Shown here: positions 1 through 7,756 of the stretch, one piece after another | Layout of the letters: each line of letters begins with the position of its first letter | How positions within the stretch are numbered: position 1 is the first letter of the stretch | The notes under the pieces: model-generated | What the model was told of the DNA's origin: nothing | The model's input: only the letters and a program-made list of their open reading frames with translations | Database searches by the model: none | Made by a program: the position numbers and the translations under genes | DNA from: Tenacibaculum larymnensis | GTDB taxonomy: Bacteria > Bacteroidota > Bacteroidia > Flavobacteriales > Flavobacteriaceae | Reading direction: 5' to 3' | Length of the DNA: 64,000 nt | Assembly (NCBI RefSeq): GCF_028829235.1 | Contig: NZ_JAIWJY010000009.1 | Location: forward strand, 1 to 64,000

Positions 1-2
1 AA

Positions 3-122
3 AAACATTATGCTTTAACACCAAAACAATACCTAATAAATAAGAGAATTGAAAAATCCAAGGAACAACTAAAAAATGGAATGTCAGTAAGGGGAATTAA
101 TTTATTTAGAGGTAAAAAATAA
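3..122 (+). pseudogene. AraC-family regulator, truncated 3' fragment
   Basis: The open frame entering from the left edge encodes about 39 residues. The motif LTPKQYLINKRIEKSKEQL matches the linker helix between the two helix-turn-helix subdomains of AraC/XylS activators. After GMSV, where the second helix-turn-helix should begin, the protein instead reads RGINLFRGKK and stops. The second DNA-binding subdomain is therefore missing, and the gene looks truncated or frameshifted. Only the end lies in the window, so the upstream part cannot be judged. The family match is a reading from memory of AraC consensus patterns. Confidence 0.6.
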
Positions 123-383
123 AGAAACCTCATATTTTTCCCCTATTTTGGGTGAACTTCAAAAAGTATTTGATAAAGAAAAAATTGAATTTTGAATTAT
201 CTATAAAGTTCAAAATGCTATCCGAAAATATAACATGTGGGTTCTTATTAAACACCCCTAGGTCGAGGACTATAAAGACAATAATGCAGAGTATAAATAC
301 TATCCAGACAGTCTACGTATTTTTAATTACAGCTAATATAACCTGACTTTTTAAACGAAAAATGCAAAAAGTTTTTAAAAGGA

Positions 384-632
384 TTAATTGACTATTTCAG
401 TCTTTAAAATCTGAATTTCTTTATCTAGTGATTTTTCCAATTCTTTCAGGTACTTCTTTTCTTTTGAAGAAGCTGTTCTTTTTAAATCATGCTTTACCCT
501 AAAGAGTTTACTGACACAATATTCCAATTTTATTTCATTATCATAGTTCAGTAATATTTTTTGGTATATGGGATCCAAATTTTCAAGAGAAATAATTTCA
601 TTTGTCACCCTCCATTTAAACTTTTCGAACAT
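384..632 (-). CDS. Small charged hypothetical protein, 82 aa
   Basis: This is an unrecognised short protein rich in Lys and Glu. The C-terminal half (about residues 48-80) looks like a continuous amphipathic or coiled-coil helix. It has no signal peptide or membrane segment. It stands alone between the AraC fragment and the DUF808 gene, and nothing in the sequence shows its function. It is kept as a gene because the amino-acid composition is protein-like and no longer frame competes on either strand. Confidence 0.5.
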   Translation of the reverse strand: MFEKFKWRVTNEIISLENLDPIYQKILLNYDNEIKLEYCVSKLFRVKHDLKRTASSKEKKYLKELEKSLDKEIQILKTEIVN

Positions 633-731
633 TTATTTTTTATTTGAAGCTATATCAAATATTATACCTAAAATAAAAATTATACTTTGAATAGATACAA
701 GATATGTATTAAACTCGAAATGCCCCCCTGT

Positions 732-758
732 AATAAAACTCTAAAAATGAGTTTTATT
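732..758 (-). terminator. Hairpin at the end of the DUF808 gene
   Basis: An inverted repeat with 10-bp arms (AATAAAACTC / GAGTTTTATT) and a 7-nt loop overlaps the stop codon of the leftward DUF808 gene. The U-tract is short and interrupted, so its strength is uncertain. Confidence 0.5.
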
Positions 759-1623
759 TTTTTAAAAAGATTTTCTTAAACAACATCATCAATATCAATG
801 CTATAAACCCAACAACTATCCCAAAAATAAAATCCTTTATTACTTGGGGTGTGCCTGGGAATAAATGATGAAAATATTCAATGTTGTGACTAAAAATTCC
901 ACCCGAGACCAGCAATAATGCCAAAGTTCCAACAACAGACAATATTTTAATTACTATAGGAAGGGCTTGAACCAGAAATCTACCTATTTTATCAGAAAAG
1001 CTATGTTCATGGTCGTTAAGCCAGATTAATTTATAACCAAAATCGTCCATTCTTACAATTAATGCTACTATACCGTAAACCCCTATGGTAGCAATAATAG
1101 CAACAATAGTAACCACCAAAATCCTATCTATAAGAGGCTCTTTAATGACTGTCCCTAAAGCGATAATTACAATTTCAATAGACAGAATAAAATCAGTTAA
1201 AACAGCTTGCTTAACTCGTTGTTTTTCTAGTTGTGGAAGCTCTGCTTCGGAAACAGAAGTGATTAACTTTTCATGTTGTGTATCGTGATGAGGAAATATA
1301 TATTCATAAATTTTTTCAACACCTTCATAAGCCAGATAAATTCCACCGAGAATTAAAATAACCGTAATTGCAGCAGGCAGATAAGCACTTAACAAAAAGG
1401 CTATCGGGAGAATAATGAGTTTGTTTAAAAAAGAACCTTTTGTAATAGCCAAAAGCACCGGCAATTCCCTGTTAGCCAGAAAACCAGTTGCTTTCTGTGC
1501 ATTTACTGCCAGATCGTCTCCCAAAATACCAGCAGTTTTTTTAGTAGCGATTTTACTCATAGAAGCTACATCATCCATCAAAGCTGAGATATCATCGAGA
1601 ATTGCAAAAAAACCTGAAGCCAT
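754..1623 (-). CDS. DUF808 (YedI-like) inner-membrane protein
   Basis: This 289-residue protein is a member of the DUF808 family (E. coli YedI). The N-terminus MASGFFAILDDISALMDDVA is characteristic, followed by the family segment on DDLAVNAQKATGF. Hydrophobic segments near residues 70-95, 140-165, 170-195, 220-245 and 260-285 indicate a polytopic inner-membrane protein. The biochemical role of the family is unknown; transport has been proposed but is unproven. Length and start match the family. It is a single-gene unit between the island's small gene and the mobilization operon. Confidence 0.85.
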   Translation of the reverse strand: MASGFFAILDDISALMDDVASMSKIATKKTAGILGDDLAVNAQKATGFLANRELPVLLAITKGSFLNKLIILPIAFLLSAYLPAAITVILILGGIYLAYEGVEKIYEYIFPHHDTQHEKLITSVSEAELPQLEKQRVKQAVLTDFILSIEIVIIALGTVIKEPLIDRILVVTIVAIIATIGVYGIVALIVRMDDFGYKLIWLNDHEHSFSDKIGRFLVQALPIVIKILSVVGTLALLLVSGGIFSHNIEYFHHLFPGTPQVIKDFIFGIVVGFIALILMMLFKKIFLKK

Positions 1624-1810
1624 AATATTTAAATAATTTTGAAATAAAGATATTCTTACTTAAAGAATAGGCAAATTAAAACAATAACCATTTAATATGA
1701 AAATACTCAATAGAAAATAAATATCTTAAAGAAGGTATGATGAAATTAGCTTAGGTTCAAATGACTATAGTAAAAAATTCAGAGATGACCTCCACTAACA
1801 AAATAAAAAT

Positions 1811-3256
1811 TTAGGATACTTTAAGTACTGATTGTACTTTTCTATGGACCTGTTGAAAATGTACAGAGAGATCTGTAACTGAAAAATGATTTTCCTGTTT
1901 GGGTCTCTCCTTTTGAATAGGCTGCAACCTAAACCTTATCTTTTTATCTTTTCCATCTGCAAAAGCGATAAACTCCCCCTGTTTTAACTTAAAAAATATA
2001 TCCGCTCTGCGTTTAGACACTTCACGTTCTCCTTTGGTAATACGACTTTCAAAACTCATACCACTGCTTTTACTGATGCTCTTGGTCGGAGTCTTGATGA
2101 TCTCAAAAAAGCGTTCGTAGTATTTGGCGGTGTCCGGGTCATTGACCTTCCCGAAAAACTGATAAGAAAGATTGCTCAAAATGGCCTTACTGGCTTTGTC
2201 TCCGTACAGCAAATCATTTTGCACCTTGTCTTGCATCACATATACAGTACAAATATCATAACTACGGAGCGTAGCAGGTATTCGGTGCATATTGGGGAGT
2301 TTCAGGGTCGGAGCTTCTTCCATTAGCAGAAATGAAGATTTTCGATTACGAACGCTCATCTGTTTGATGATGGTATGCATGACCATAGCTATCACAGGGG
2401 AATATGCCGAATCGTATTTCGGGTTGTTGACCAAAGAAATAACCGCAGGATGTTCCGGGTTATTGATATCTAGGGGGACTTCGTCCTTTGACAGTACGTA
2501 GAACAGTTTTTGGGAACTGATTTTTTTAAAGGCGTTGGCAAGGGTACTTTTCACACCAGCGGTCTGCTTTTCCGATTCTATCCCATTGATAAAGGCACTC
2601 GCCATACTTTGGGAAGTCAAATCCGATTTCAAAAAAGCGACCAGTTTTTTTGTATTGAGTGATTGAAAAAGTGCAATGATATGGGGTAAGGTACAGTAAT
2701 CGGGATAAGCGGTCTTCATTTTCCAGATCATACCGCTCAACAACCCTTCCACGGCATCGGAAAAGAATTTGTTGCTACCGGTATTTTCGGAGAGGTTATG
2801 TTCTAACAAGTTTTCCATCAACACCCGGGACACTTCATTGACACTTTCCTCGTTGGGTAGGTATTTTGGGGCAATGGGGTTCACCCGGTAATGGATATCG
2901 TCAAAGGCAATAACATAAAACTTGACCTTACTCTCCTTGAACAAAGGATAAGCAATTTCGGTTAGCTCAAAATTCTTATAATCGTGGATGACACCGCAAA
3001 AACCATATTTGCTAAAATGCTGCAAATAATTATACACCACGCTTTCGGTTTTGCCGCTTCCCGCCGAACCGATGACCGAAGCACCCCTGCGGATATTGTC
3101 CACTTTGAAGCTGCCGTTCTTTAGTTTGAAATGCACCTTGTATTTCTTATCCGATTGTACCGCTTTATCACCACTCAGCAGTCCATACAATACCGTCCCC
3201 ACAAACAATATGGGTATCACTATATACAAAATGATATGTTCGAGCTGCCAGTTCAT
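1811..3256 (-). CDS. mobC: TraG/VirD4-like conjugative coupling ATPase (MobC type)
   Basis: This 481-residue protein is a type IV coupling protein that would link the relaxase-DNA complex to a mating pore. It has one hydrophobic segment at about residues 6-28, a Walker A motif (GSAGSGKT, 63-70), and a Walker B-like stretch LLMEEAP near residue 310, followed by the VYVMQD segment typical of TraG/TraM-recognition domains. It lacks the second N-terminal membrane helix and is short compared with VirD4, as is usual for Bacteroidota mobilization ATPases. Its start overlaps the end of the relaxase gene by 4 bp, so the two are translationally coupled. The symbol follows Bacteroides mobABC usage and is by analogy. 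Confidence 0.85.
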   Translation of the reverse strand: MNWQLEHIILYIVIPILFVGTVLYGLLSGDKAVQSDKKYKVHFKLKNGSFKVDNIRRGASVIGSAGSGKTESVVYNYLQHFSKYGFCGVIHDYKNFELTEIAYPLFKESKVKFYVIAFDDIHYRVNPIAPKYLPNEESVNEVSRVLMENLLEHNLSENTGSNKFFSDAVEGLLSGMIWKMKTAYPDYCTLPHIIALFQSLNTKKLVAFLKSDLTSQSMASAFINGIESEKQTAGVKSTLANAFKKISSQKLFYVLSKDEVPLDINNPEHPAVISLVNNPKYDSAYSPVIAMVMHTIIKQMSVRNRKSSFLLMEEAPTLKLPNMHRIPATLRSYDICTVYVMQDKVQNDLLYGDKASKAILSNLSYQFFGKVNDPDTAKYYERFFEIIKTPTKSISKSSGMSFESRITKGEREVSKRRADIFFKLKQGEFIAFADGKDKKIRFRLQPIQKERPKQENHFSVTDLSVHFQQVHRKVQSVLKVS

Positions 3257-4287
3257 ATTCCAATGGAGCCAGATTCAATGGCTTTACCGATACCTTTTTT
3301 CAGTTTATTAATAGCTTTAATAGTAAGTTGAAGTTTATTTGTTGGAATACTCAACAAGGTGGTATTTACTCCAGACTTTTGAAGTAATTTAAAGGCTACA
3401 GCCTTTTTGTTGGTTGGTAACTTTGTTATCATGGAAAAATAAAGTTTAGGATCTTTTAAAAATGTTTTTCGGGCTTTATAGGTCTCCACATAGTTCCGTT
3501 TGTATCCGAACATCTTGTCAAAGCTTTTTTCCGCATTTTTAACAAAGGTGTCCCGATCAAAGCCACGTTTAACTATTTTACCATGCATTTCCACTTTTGA
3601 AGCTTTGTGCTTGCTCCCCGGAGAGAGGCTGTAACGGTTGGATGCATCCTTACGGCTCACGATAATATGGATATGGCTCTGTGGTCCGGGTTTGGCCATT
3701 CCCCTAACAATACGTTTCCCGTCAAGTTGGTGTGGGGCTTCTTTTTCCAAACGTTGGATTTCCTTTTTCAGTTTTTTGATGTTTCCGGTACGTTCCTCAC
3801 CCTCAATATTTCGGATATCTTGTTTCAATTCCAAAATTTTGGTGGCATAAGGTTGGTTTTCCCGTATCTGTTTATCCGTCCCCTTAAAGGTGCGTTGCCG
3901 TTCCACCTTAGCGTAATACTTAATATCATCTACATTTACAGGTTTTCCATCAATTTCACGGTTAAAAGCCTTGGCATATTCTTTCATCGTTTCGCGGGTA
4001 TAGCGTCTCAGGGCTTCGGGAGAATCCCCAATGGCTCTCAGTTCCCTTTGGCTTGGATTCAGGGTAATGGAATAGAACTTAGGCTCTTTCTTTTTGAGTT
4101 TGGCCGTGTTCCCATCAATTTCCTTGACAACTTCTTCAGCGGAAATATTATCTTCATACTGGTCAAAGAAATGTTCCATCTCGGGAAGCGGTTTTCCCTC
4201 GTTTTCCTTTTCGAGATAGTCCACAAAATCGGTGGCACTTTGGGCATAGTTCCCTTCAGTTTTTTGCGCGGTGATGGTGATGTACAT
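3253..4287 (-). CDS. mobB: DUF5712/MobB-type HUH relaxase
   Basis: This 344-residue protein is a relaxase-like mobilization protein expected to nick oriT and carry single-stranded DNA during transfer. It has an HIH motif (residues 205-207, within SHIHIIVSRKD), which is the HUH metal-binding signature. The early segment MYITITAQK contributes a beta strand of the fold, and a lysine-rich coiled region lies at about residues 150-185. Length and layout agree with DUF5712 proteins of flavobacterial elements. The catalytic tyrosine cannot be assigned by eye. The gene overlaps the upstream mobA-like gene by 32 bp and the downstream ATPase gene by 4 bp, giving one tightly coupled operon. Confidence 0.85.
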   Translation of the reverse strand: MYITITAQKTEGNYAQSATDFVDYLEKENEGKPLPEMEHFFDQYEDNISAEEVVKEIDGNTAKLKKKEPKFYSITLNPSQRELRAIGDSPEALRRYTRETMKEYAKAFNREIDGKPVNVDDIKYYAKVERQRTFKGTDKQIRENQPYATKILELKQDIRNIEGEERTGNIKKLKKEIQRLEKEAPHQLDGKRIVRGMAKPGPQSHIHIIVSRKDASNRYSLSPGSKHKASKVEMHGKIVKRGFDRDTFVKNAEKSFDKMFGYKRNYVETYKARKTFLKDPKLYFSMITKLPTNKKAVAFKLLQKSGVNTTLLSIPTNKLQLTIKAINKLKKGIGKAIESGSIGI

Positions 4288-4834
4288 TGTTCAATCCTTT
4301 TTTAAAATTTTCAAATTCCTTCTTGTCCATATCCAGCCTATAGTGCCCTTTACCAAAAGTTCCCTTTACATAGGTTAGTTGTTCCAACAATTCCATCACT
4401 AGGTTTTTATACCGACTAAGCTGTTGTTGCATCTCCTCGTAACGGTTCCGGTAATGTTCCAATTCCTTGTCCCGTGTAAAAGCCTCAGGCATTTCAAAAT
4501 CAAAATCTTCTTCAAGTTCTCTTTCTTCGTCATTTTCCATTTGGGATATTTCCTGAAAAAGAATATCCAGCATCGCTTTGGTGGGTAGGGTCTGTTGTTT
4601 TTCGATATTTCTAACAATAGCAATCAGGGCATTGATACGTTTTTTTGTACCATCGGATTTCACTCCGAGATTGTCTTTAGGAGAAAGGCTGTTCCATTCA
4701 AAAAAGTTGAGCATGTCTTCCAAGGTCTCTGTATGCGACTGGGAAATCTCCCGGGAAAATTTCCGGAAACGTACCGCTATCTCTTTTTTGATACTGATAG
4801 CGGAAAACCGATATTTTTGATAATGGTCTTCCAT
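4256..4834 (-). CDS. mobA: BfmA/BtgA-family mobilization protein
   Basis: This 192-residue protein is first in the mobilization operon. The N-terminal section (ISIKKEIAVRFRKFSREIS followed by SHTETLEDMLNFF) resembles the ribbon-helix-helix-like region of BfmA/BtgA mobilization proteins. These bind oriT DNA and assist the relaxase. An acidic stretch occurs near residues 100-115, with coiled-coil helices after it. A TTTAC-N-GTAAA dyad begins 2 bp before the start codon, so the gene may be repressed from there. The putative oriT lies just upstream. The family call rests on N-terminal similarity and on gene order. Confidence 0.75.
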   Translation of the reverse strand: MEDHYQKYRFSAISIKKEIAVRFRKFSREISQSHTETLEDMLNFFEWNSLSPKDNLGVKSDGTKKRINALIAIVRNIEKQQTLPTKAMLDILFQEISQMENDEERELEEDFDFEMPEAFTRDKELEHYRNRYEEMQQQLSRYKNLVMELLEQLTYVKGTFGKGHYRLDMDKKEFENFKKGLNNVHHHHRAKN

Positions 4835-4835
4835 T

Positions 4836-4888
4836 TTTACTGTAAAAAACTGCCTGTTTATGGGCGTTCCGGCGGTATTTACTGTAAA
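4836..4888. promoter_or_regulatory. Paired dyads TTTACTGTAAA at the mobA start
   Basis: Two identical 11-bp dyads (TTTACTGTAAA) occupy 4836-4846 and 4878-4888, exactly 42 bp apart, close to four helical turns. The first lies immediately upstream of the mobA start codon. They are a plausible operator pair for a dimeric repressor acting on the mobilization operon. No cognate regulator is identified. Confidence 0.4.
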
Positions 4889-4961
4889 AGTTATTGAGTA
4901 TCAATTACTTACCTATTTATAAGCCACTGATTAACAACACTTTATATACAAACAAACACCC

Positions 4962-5019
4962 GTAACACCGCTCTGCGTGTTACCCTCTTGCTCTTCGATT
5001 TCGTTCGCCCAAGGCGAAC
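4962..5019. other. Candidate origin of transfer (two strong inverted repeats)
   Basis: In the 380-bp gene-free stretch upstream of the mobilization operon there are two compact inverted repeats. The first has arms GTAACAC / GTGTTAC at 4962-4968 and 4977-4983. The second has arms GTTCGCC / GGCGAAC at 5003-5009 and 5013-5019, with a 3-nt loop. Bacteroidota oriT regions typically lie upstream of mobA and contain such structures. The nick site cannot be placed from sequence alone. Nothing else recognisable was seen between 4889 and 5171. Confidence 0.45.
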
Positions 5020-5171
5020 CAAAATTTTCAGACATCCCACCAAGGTCGGATGCCAAGTTTTTATTTATGAAATGGTCATTATAGGAAAGTCAAATCAGAA
5101 TAAAACAATGACCAAAAACAGTGAGTTACTGCTTCCTAAAGATACAATTTTAAAGGAATCACACATAAAAA

Positions 5172-5195
5172 AAGCCCATCATATTTGGTGGGCTT
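5172..5195 (-). terminator. Rho-independent terminator of the ssb-radC cluster
   Basis: On the minus strand a stem AAGCCCA / TGGGCTT, extended inward by one G-U and one C-G pair, has a 6-nt loop and is followed by seven T residues. It lies 19 bp after the stop codon of the last gene of the leftward cluster. Confidence 0.8.
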
Positions 5196-5214
5196 GATTG
5201 GTGCTATTTGTTGT

Positions 5215-5412
5215 TCAGATTTTGAAAACATACTTATAATTGTATAGATTCCGTATCGCTTCTTCTTCCAATAGAGAATCGTAATTTACTACGTGTTCCC
5301 TCGCATAGTTCCTAAGTTGCTCCCCAAAGCGCTTTTCAATGTCTTTTTTTGACAGCGATAGCAACCGTTGTTGGGTCTCATCGTCGAGGTTGTTATAATT
5401 GAGATGTATCAT
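5215..5412 (-). CDS. Small hypothetical element protein, 65 aa
   Basis: This short acidic/basic mixed protein reads as mostly helical, with no signal peptide or membrane segment. I do not recognise the family. It is the last gene of the leftward radC cluster, 11 bp after the preceding small gene and directly before a strong terminator, which supports it being translated. The position next to radC and ssb fits a small accessory protein of a mobile element, but no function can be stated. Confidence 0.6.
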   Translation of the reverse strand: MIHLNYNNLDDETQQRLLSLSKKDIEKRFGEQLRNYAREHVVNYDSLLEEEAIRNLYNYKYVFKI

Positions 5413-5423
5413 TTTTCAAAGTG

Positions 5424-5549
5424 TTATAGGTCGTATAAATCGGGATTGAAACCATCGGGGTAATCCCCGAGGTCCTGCCCGTCATCCAACCAGATTTCAA
5501 ACGCTGTTTTTTCCGTATCTTTCATCATATGTGTTTTATAGTTCGCCAT
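5424..5549 (-). CDS. Very small hypothetical protein, 41 aa
   Basis: The acidic protein contains WLDDGQDLGDYPDGF. The start chosen is the ATG at 5549, which overlaps the last 14 bp of radC in another frame. The frame continues open upstream to 5615, but that stretch lies inside radC and is not protein-like for this frame. The overlap suggests translational coupling to radC. The function is unknown. Confidence 0.5.
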   Translation of the reverse strand: MANYKTHMMKDTEKTAFEIWLDDGQDLGDYPDGFNPDLYDL

Positions 5550-5985
5550 TATCCGCAAAACTGTAATAGCTTCCGTCAGGTGCAAGGATGATATGGTCGA
5601 GTACCGAAACATCAAAAAGCTGTGCCACCTGTTTTATCTTATCGGTAAGCCTTTTGTCTGCTTCACTGGGTTTCAATTTACCCGAGGGGTGGCAATGGGC
5701 AAGCAAAATCCCAACGGAAAGAGTCTTCAGTACAATGGCAAATAGGATGCGCACATCCACCAAAGTACCTGTGATGCCCCCGGTCGAAAGAGGATATATC
5801 CCTTTGACCCTGTTGGAGTTGTTTAATAACAGGATTTTAAAGGTTTCGTGCAGTCCAATGGTGTTTTTGTCCCAATTCTTATAAAGTAGTTTTGCAGCAT
5901 GCTCCGAGCTTTTAATTGGGTCGGATTTCAATGTACTTACCTTTTCGCGATAACTTATCTGTATTTCGTTAACTTTGTATTTCAT
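5536..5985 (-). CDS. RadC-like JAB/MPN domain protein
   Basis: This 149-residue protein carries only the RadC-like JAB (JAMM metalloprotease fold) domain, without the N-terminal helix-hairpin-helix region of chromosomal RadC. This is the usual form on integrative elements. Visible features are HETFKILLLNN (residues 46-56) and the metal-site motif LLAHCHPSG (95-102) with the later S and D of KPSEAD (105-110). The residue between the two histidines is Cys, where family members usually have Asn. The role in DNA metabolism of the element is presumed, not proven. It is 82 bp downstream of ssb, separated by a hairpin. Confidence 0.85.
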   Translation of the reverse strand: MKYKVNEIQISYREKVSTLKSDPIKSSEHAAKLLYKNWDKNTIGLHETFKILLLNNSNRVKGIYPLSTGGITGTLVDVRILFAIVLKTLSVGILLAHCHPSGKLKPSEADKRLTDKIKQVAQLFDVSVLDHIILAPDGSYYSFADNGEL

Positions 5986-6017
5986 TGTTTTTCTATTTAG
6001 GGTTAATGATGAAAAAA

Positions 6018-6056
6018 GAGGGCACGCACTAATTGAAAACTGGTTTTAGTGCCCTC
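6018..6056 (-). terminator. Hairpin between ssb and radC
   Basis: The inverted repeat GAGGGCAC / GTGCCCTC is extended by TAA/TTA after a small bulge and lies between the ssb stop and the radC start. On the minus strand it is followed by a T run. It may attenuate read-through from ssb into radC. Confidence 0.55.
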
Positions 6057-6067
6057 TTTGTTTTTGT

Positions 6068-6403
6068 TTACTTGTTGCCCATTAATAGGATTTCATCGGC
6101 TACCACTTCGGTAACATAGCGTTGGTTACCATCATTTGTGGTGTAGGTACGTGTCTTTAACTTGCCCACGATGCCTATTTCCTTGCCTTTTTCGGCATAT
6201 TTTTCGATGATGTCAGCGGTTTTGCCCCAAGCAACAACAGTGTGCCAATTGGTGTCCGTTTGCTTTTCACCATTGGTGTTTTTGTAGTTTTCGTTGGTAG
6301 CCAAGGATAAGCGAGCTACTTTTTTACCGCTTTCAAGGTTCGTAATGGTTGGTTCCTGTCCAACATTTCCGATTAACTGTACGTGATTTTTAATAGTACT
6401 CAT
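6068..6403 (-). CDS. ssb: Single-stranded DNA-binding protein
   Basis: This 111-residue SSB consists of the OB-fold only. Typical features are VQLIGNVGQEP near the start, LSLATNENY, the TNWHTVVAWGKTADIIEKY motif and GKLKTRTY. The acidic C-terminal tail used to recruit partner proteins in chromosomal SSB (DDDIPF type) is absent; the protein ends in LLMGNK. Such short SSBs are common on Bacteroidota integrative elements, where they are thought to protect transferred single strands. It heads a leftward cluster with radC and two small genes. Confidence 0.92.
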   Translation of the reverse strand: MSTIKNHVQLIGNVGQEPTITNLESGKKVARLSLATNENYKNTNGEKQTDTNWHTVVAWGKTADIIEKYAEKGKEIGIVGKLKTRTYTTNDGNQRYVTEVVADEILLMGNK

Positions 6404-7361
6404 AATACATTGTTTTAAAAGTCCGCCTTATCGGCAGACAGGGTTAATAAATCCCCTTTGGATTTGAATTCAATTGAATTTTAAGGGGTGTTTGTTTGAT
6501 TTCTTTCGTGCATAGCACAATGGATGGAGTGGGTTTTGTCAAGATTTTCAGGGAATAAATCAGGAGTGTCTGCGACGTAGTAAAACCCTTGGGTTTTCAA
6601 GGAAGTAGAAACCTTATTTTTCACTGAAACTTTGTACAGTCTTGACAAGTTCCATAAGGGCATTAGCGATTCTTTTAAGCCCGTTTGTGTTCGAGCGTAC
6701 AGGCAGTTAAGCGAGAAAAGCAAATGGGGTTATATTAGAATTGGTTATGCACTACCTGTTTTTCGATGCCCCGAAAAACAACAAAGGCTATATCCATTAT
6801 AAACCCCTTAAAATGTGTGGGGCAAAGGTTCGGTTTTTAAGTATGAGCGAGCAAAGCCCTAAGTAGACTTTGCCGTGAATGCTGTTAAGAAAACCGGGGC
6901 TTTGACCTTCCGATTTAAAGCGGACTTGCCTCGATTCCCGTAGTGGCAAGTGGAGTGTTCCGTTCCAGTGTACGGAACGGAAGGAACATAACGGGAGGGA
7001 CAGGGATTAGGGTGTGTCCAAGACCTTTTTTGAGTGCAGCTCTTTTCCCGGAGTGTAGCTTGTCGGAATGTAGGGGAATGTGCTGAACGGGTTATGAAAA
7101 TGGGTTTACCTTTTAAACTACCAATTTTCGGACAGCATATAGCGAGTGGCGCGCCCAAATAAAACTAAATGTTCTAAACCTGAGGTGTTTTCGTTAATAT
7201 CTTATTGTTAATAGAGTATAGAAGGCAAATTATTTATCATCCTGTTCATCCATCTTTTTGATAAAACCGTTCGTCTCCCAAGGTATCCATAGATTATGTC
7301 CGATTGGTATAGGTCGAATTTTTTTGATACCTTTTTAGCATTAATCACAAAACCATTACTT
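6404..7361. other. Gene-poor structured stretch of the element
   Basis: About 960 bp separate ssb from the DUF1508 gene and look richer in G+C than the cargo to the right. Two frames on the minus strand stay open here (243 and 300 bp), but their products have a composition unlike real proteins. Two neighbouring inverted repeats stand out: ACTTGCC / GGCAAGT at 6924-6951, and TTCCGTTCC / GGAACGGAA at 6958-6982. The stretch may hold a structured RNA, a second recognition region for transfer, or a regulatory region. No family was recognised. Confidence 0.4.
6924..6982. repeat. Two adjacent inverted repeats
   Basis: The first repeat has 7-bp arms (6924-6930 and 6945-6951) around a 14-nt loop. The second has perfect 9-bp arms (6958-6966 and 6974-6982) around 7 nt. 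The short distance between them suggests a combined structure, either at DNA level (relaxase or replication protein site) or in an RNA. Confidence 0.6.
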
Positions 7362-7691
7362 ATGCAAAAATTTGAGATTTACACGGACAAGGGCGGTGAA
7401 TTCCGTTTTCGTCTAAAAGCTGCCAACGGTCAGAATGTTTTGGCCAGTGAAGGCTATAAGGCCAAGACCGGCTGTACCAACGGTATTGAATCCGTTAGAA
7501 AGAACTCCCAAGACGACAGCAAATATGAACGGATGGAGTCCAAAAGCGGAAAACCTTACTTTAACCTAAAAGCCTCCAATGGACAAGTTATCGGTACCAG
7601 TGAGATGTATTCCTCAAACAGTGCCATGGAAAATGGTATTGCATCGGTCAAGAAAAATGCTCCTGAGGCCACAGTGGATGACTTGACTTAA
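7362..7691 (+). CDS. DUF1508 (YegP-like) two-repeat protein
   Basis: This 109-residue protein consists of two tandem DUF1508 repeats. The first runs from FEIYTDKGGEFRFRLKAANG to about residue 50; the second begins near KPYFNLKASNGQVIGTSEMY. The E. coli homologue is YegP. The molecular function is unknown, and family members are small cytoplasmic proteins common in Bacteroidota mobile elements. The ATG at 7362 was chosen, although the frame is open to 7296, because the repeat begins immediately after it and the preceding 22 residues do not fit the family. A bidirectional terminator follows. Confidence 0.85.
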   Translation: MQKFEIYTDKGGEFRFRLKAANGQNVLASEGYKAKTGCTNGIESVRKNSQDDSKYERMESKSGKPYFNLKASNGQVIGTSEMYSSNSAMENGIASVKKNAPEATVDDLT

Positions 7692-7706
7692 GGATTGCAA
7701 AAAAAA

Positions 7707-7734
7707 GAAAGCCTACTCTTGCGAGCAGGCTTTC
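7707..7734. terminator. Bidirectional terminator between convergent genes
   Basis: The stem GAAAGCCT / AGGCTTTC is continued inward by CTC / GAG, and there is an A-run on one side. It sits between the DUF1508 gene and the convergent 135-residue protein gene. Confidence 0.75.
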
Positions 7735-7756
7735 ACATTTGAGAGCATTGGTCTCA

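Noticed and set aside
152..346. Open frame of 64 residues on the plus strand
   Set aside because: Composition is not protein-like and there is no promoter or neighbour support. Treated as chance in AT-rich DNA.
3607..4305. 232-residue open frame antisense to the relaxase gene
   Set aside because: It mirrors the codons of the real relaxase gene, which has clear motifs on the other strand.
6481..6723. Possible 80-residue protein on the minus strand
   Set aside because: Composition looks like translated non-coding DNA. It is better explained as part of the structured non-coding stretch.
6859..7158. Possible 99-residue protein on the minus strand
   Set aside because: Rich in Pro, Cys, Thr and Arg without secondary-structure pattern. 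The two inverted repeats lie inside it.
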